A stretch of DNA of 9,169 nucleotides. Origin: Treponema sp. Lineage in GTDB: Bacteria; Spirochaetota; Spirochaetia; Treponematales; Breznakiellaceae. The stretch spans positions 1 to 9,169 of the forward strand of contig JAIRLZ010000274.1 in assembly GCA_031259035.1 (NCBI GenBank), written 5' to 3'. A program made the translations under genes and the position numbers. Under the pieces are notes generated by a model. It saw only the letters and a program-made list of their open reading frames with translations. It did no database searches and had not been told where the DNA came from. Below, piece after piece: positions 6,961-9,169 of this stretch (positions are counted from its first letter, which is position 1; each line of letters opens with the position of its first letter).

Positions 6961-6977
6961 CCCCCCCCCCCCCCCCC
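6961..6977 (+). repeat. Homopolymer run of 17 C
   Basis: Seventeen consecutive C residues follow the end of the IS30 relic. Such tracts are prone to length change by slippage and to sequencing error. No intact gene spans it and no obvious promoter places it between -35 and -10 boxes, so a phase-variation role is not supported here. Confidence 0.8.
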
Positions 6978-7151
6978 ATTCTTTCGACCGCGCTTGGGAC
7001 GCGAATATATGACACCTTGTTTTGAAGAAATACGCAAGGGCTTTTTTAAGAAAAAGAGGGGCGCGGCGTGAAAAGGCGCATTCTCCTCCTTCCTTTCCAT
7101 GAAATTTGGCGCTATGCGCAAAGCGGCGGCGCCGGACAGTTTTGCGTTACA

Positions 7152-8447
7152 CTATATTTCCGTCAGCGCGTTATAGAGAACCGCGCCGGTTTCAACGCTC
7201 ACGGACTTTATGGCAAGTTTGCGCTGGCTGCCAGAACCCGCGATGGAAAACGTTATGATGGTTTCCACTCCCAGCATGTGGCCGATACCCACATAAGAAT
7301 CGTCGCTCACCTCTCCCGAAGCCTGATATTGTTTTTCCGCGTTTATGGACTCCAGATTCTGACGGTCCAGAACAGTTATGCCGCTGGCCATGAGGGATGT
7401 TGTTATTTCCCGGATAATGACATCAACCCTGTCTCTCGCAGTTGTGGATATGTTGAGCAAAGAAACCCGCGAACCCGCCGGAAGAGCGGCGATGAGCTTT
7501 GCCGACGCGTTTTTGATGGCTAAGTCTTGGGCGGACGCGCCGGTTTGGTTCGCCGCCGCCGCCGCGTTTTGGCTTCTGAATCCTATCAGGCGGGACACTT
7601 CCGCGTGGGCCTTGGGATACCCTGTGGCATCTGCGAGAGCGGACATGAGGGAAATCGCCGCATCCAGACCGTCCAGCGGCTGCGCCAGAATCGCATGGTT
7701 ATAACCCGCCGCCAGGCTGTTCGTTTCCGCGTAAATTTTGGCGTAGGCGTCTTGGGCCGCTTTCAGATTTCCCGCCTTTACCAGGGCGTTGGCTTCTTTC
7801 ATCCTGGACTTGAGAGACTTGTCCCTGGAGGTCTCCTTGTCCAGCGTCAGTTTTTCCTGGGATGACCAGGGAACTATCTCTCGGTTAAAGTCTCCCAGTC
7901 TGCCTTCGGCAATACTCTTTGCCATAGAATCGCCTGGCCGCAGATCGGACCAGTTGTCATTACTATCCGTCATCGTACCGGATATCGTCCGCTCGCCGAT
8001 AATGGTACCGTCCCTATCGCGTATCATGCGATACGTGAACTCAAGGGACACCTTCCGCTCATAGACAGTCGCCTGGACTTTAACCGTCTTGCCGTCACTA
8101 CCCTTTCCGGCGCGCGTCTCCACACGGGAACTGTCCCGCACCGTATAGCCAATGACCGTCCCCGTAAAAATGGCGTCCGCCATGCCCTCGTTTGGCTTGT
8201 ATGCGAAGGGTTCCACCAGCTTAAACTTGCCTGTCCCATTGATTTTATTCCTGAATATGTTCGTCAGCGACGAGGCGATCTGCCGTCTATCCCCTGCCCC
8301 TTCGAAGGGCATGACCACCAGTCGCTCGATGCCGTTTGTGTCCATCCTGGGCGGATGGTTGACGGTAATTGGTATGAAAGTCGAGCAAGAAACGAAGAAC
8401 GCCGCCGTTATGAAGAGCGTTCCCGGAAGCAACATACGCTTTTTCAT
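7152..8447 (-). CDS. Lipoprotein with CsgG/LpoB-like domain
   Basis: The 431-residue protein begins with a lipoprotein signal: KKRM, a hydrophobic stretch, then FVSC with the acceptor Cys at 21, a relaxed lipobox as usual in spirochaetes. It should be anchored in a membrane and face the periplasm or surface. Residues about 40-190 form a first domain beginning GIERLVVMPFEGAG, with the look of CsgG/LpoB-like folds. A helical middle (about 205-280: LVKAGNLKAAQDAYAKIYAE and on) resembles a TPR repeat. The last 120 residues are a second CsgG/LpoB-like domain: RVSLLNISTT, a long helix, TVLDRQNLESINAEKQYQ, ASGEVSDDSYVGIGHMLGVE. The family includes the curli secretion pore and penicillin-binding-protein activators; which role applies is unknown. 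The ribosome binding site (AAGGAG) is nine bases before the start. It stands alone between transposase relics. Confidence 0.85.
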   Translation of the reverse strand: MKKRMLLPGTLFITAAFFVSCSTFIPITVNHPPRMDTNGIERLVVMPFEGAGDRRQIASSLTNIFRNKINGTGKFKLVEPFAYKPNEGMADAIFTGTVIGYTVRDSSRVETRAGKGSDGKTVKVQATVYERKVSLEFTYRMIRDRDGTIIGERTISGTMTDSNDNWSDLRPGDSMAKSIAEGRLGDFNREIVPWSSQEKLTLDKETSRDKSLKSRMKEANALVKAGNLKAAQDAYAKIYAETNSLAAGYNHAILAQPLDGLDAAISLMSALADATGYPKAHAEVSRLIGFRSQNAAAAANQTGASAQDLAIKNASAKLIAALPAGSRVSLLNISTTARDRVDVIIREITTSLMASGITVLDRQNLESINAEKQYQASGEVSDDSYVGIGHMLGVETIITFSIAGSGSQRKLAIKSVSVETGAVLYNALTEI

Positions 8448-8753
8448 TCTAAAAAACTCCTTCGCGGATTTTATCCATACGCGGTCTCTCCCGCTGTCGA
8501 ATCATATACGAACCATTCCGCTGGAGAACAACAATCCGCTCGCCATATCGTTATACCCTTCCTTTTGACCGCGCGCGCTTTTACGCAAGGCTGTTCCATA
8601 CGTTTTAAGAACAATTTTATATGGCTTTATAAGAATATGCAAGCCCTCGCGGCGCCTCATCGAAAATGCAACCCTGACACACCCGCGCCTCATTTTGAAA
8701 ATGTAAGGGCAAATCAAGGCGGACTATCCGCAACGACAGCTATCGGAGTCAAT
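8448..8753. other. Intergenic region upstream of the lipoprotein gene
   Basis: This 306-base stretch holds the lipoprotein ribosome binding site, two weak minus-strand promoter candidates and no convincing gene. The open frames that cross it on both strands lack ribosome binding sites and family-like content. The left part of the deleted transposase unit probably starts within its last 50 bases. Confidence 0.5.
8503..8531 (-). promoter_or_regulatory. Possible promoter of the lipoprotein gene
   Basis: On the minus strand TTGTTC (8526-8531) and TATATG (8503-8508) are 17 bases apart; TATGAT (8501-8506) is an alternative -10 at 19 bases. The start codon is 55 bases further on. A second candidate lies further upstream: TTGCAT (8637-8642) and TATAAA (8616-8621), 15 bases apart. 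Neither is close to consensus at both boxes. Confidence 0.3.
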
Positions 8754-9107
8754 ATGGGGTTAACCATGAAAGAAAAAAAGCGGTTGCAAAGCAAGGAGTG
8801 TTCCCGCTGACAAAAAGCCGGACGGAAAGAGAAGACGGCTGTCCTGAACGAATGTATAGCTACAACCGGATACAAATTGCTCAATTTTTTCATGCCGGCT
8901 GCCAAACTTGAAAGCAACATCAAAACCGATTCCAAGGAAAGCAAAAAATATGACGCGCCCCGCAGCCCGCCGTATCAGCGGCTTCTGGAATCGGACGCGC
9001 TTTCTTGTGAAGTAAAAGCGGAACTGTCCCGGCTCTACGGGCTTTACAATCCGGTCGGGCTTCAGCGCAATGGCAACAAGGCCGCCCTCGCGTTGCGGGC
9101 GGACTAA
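8754..9107 (+). pseudogene. Internally deleted DDE transposase (ISNCY/integrase-core type), ends fused
   Basis: One frame carries both ends of a transposase with the middle missing. From ATG 8754 (or 8766) it reads MKEKKRLQSKECSR, meets a TGA at 8808-8810, then continues QKAGRKEKTAVLNECIATTGYK, the N-terminal helix-turn-helix region of this family (typically ..KKEKxxILDEFxxTTGYNRKYA). Immediately after, at about 8877, comes LLNFFMPAAKLESN, then KKYDAPRSPPYQRLLES and LSRLYGLYNPVGLQR, the far C-terminal region (typically NFFMPxxKLxxK..YDxPxTPYQRLLES..LNPVxLKR). The catalytic core of several hundred residues is absent, apparently by one in-frame deletion, and the stop at 8808 is a second lesion. 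It cannot be active. Family recognition is from motif memory; the exact IS family is uncertain. Confidence 0.65.
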
Positions 9108-9124
9108 ACTTGCTTTTTTCTACA

Positions 9125-9145
9125 TCTCAAGGCGCGGCCTTGAGA
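9125..9145 (+). repeat. Perfect hairpin after the transposase relic
   Basis: TCTCAAGGC (9125-9133) and GCCTTGAGA (9137-9145) form a perfect nine-base stem with a GCG loop, 18 bases after the relic's stop codon. No T-run follows on the plus strand. Read on the minus strand, a T-rich tract (plus-strand side 9112-9121 is itself T-rich) does not fit a terminator either. It may be a structure of the element's right end. Confidence 0.5.
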
Positions 9146-9169
9146 CGGCATCCAGCCCTAAAGTTACAT

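Noticed and set aside
7009..7071. A 20-residue plus-strand frame (MTPCFEEIRKGFFKKKRGAA)
   Set aside because: No ribosome binding site or promoter was seen, and it is too short to judge; it may be a truncated gene start but cannot be supported.
7030..7151. A terminator downstream of the lipoprotein gene
   Set aside because: Only weak stems were found (GGCGC/GCGCC with a long loop, and an AT-only CTTTTT/AAAAAG), none followed by a proper T-run on the minus strand.
8502..8717. A 71-residue minus-strand frame upstream of the lipoprotein gene
   Set aside because: It starts at TTG without a ribosome binding site, is Arg-rich and crosses the likely promoter region of the lipoprotein gene.

Overview
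The window looks like a chromosomal stretch from a host-associated spirochaete, most likely a Treponema of the termite-gut type. This rests on recognition, not a search: the style of the conserved genes, a lipoprotein with a relaxed spirochaete-like lipobox (FVSC), and a background littered with decayed insertion sequences and GC-rich palindromic repeats. Protein-level calls are firmer than the organism call.

Layout. Positions 1-880 are accessory DNA. Two copies of a roughly 105-bp composite repeat (1-106 on the plus strand, 741-847 on the minus strand) face each other. Between them lie an AT-rich XRE-type regulator on the minus strand (108-449), a short tail that resembles the end of RNase J (482-595), and a possible promoter. 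Positions 881-6228 are a compact plus-strand block: a GT4 glycosyltransferase, the GTPase Era (start overlapping the previous stop by one base, TAATG), a sodium:solute symporter, and an IorA-type indolepyruvate/2-oxoacid ferredoxin oxidoreductase alpha subunit that starts at TTG behind a strong ribosome binding site. Positions 6223-7000 are debris: two copies of a 12-bp repeat each followed by a hairpin, a multiply broken IS30-family transposase, and a run of 17 C. Positions 7152-8447 (minus) encode a lipoprotein with a C-terminal CsgG/LpoB-like domain. Positions 8754-9107 hold an internally deleted transposase whose N- and C-terminal ends are fused.

How the genes relate. The four-gene block is tightly packed and probably co-transcribed, mixing housekeeping functions (Era in 16S rRNA/30S maturation, an envelope glycosyltransferase) with an uptake and fermentation pair (symporter plus IorA). 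A model in which the symporter brings in an organic or amino acid later oxidised by IorA is inference from adjacency only. IorA lacks the usual C-terminal ferredoxin domain and has no iorB next to it. Its stop codon lies inside the 12-bp repeat, so mobile DNA may have rewritten the 3' end of this operon.

No CRISPR array, tRNA or rRNA gene was seen. I did not find a clear new multi-gene system. The points most worth a second look are the paired composite repeat, the IorA end that coincides with a repeat, and the fused-end transposase relic.
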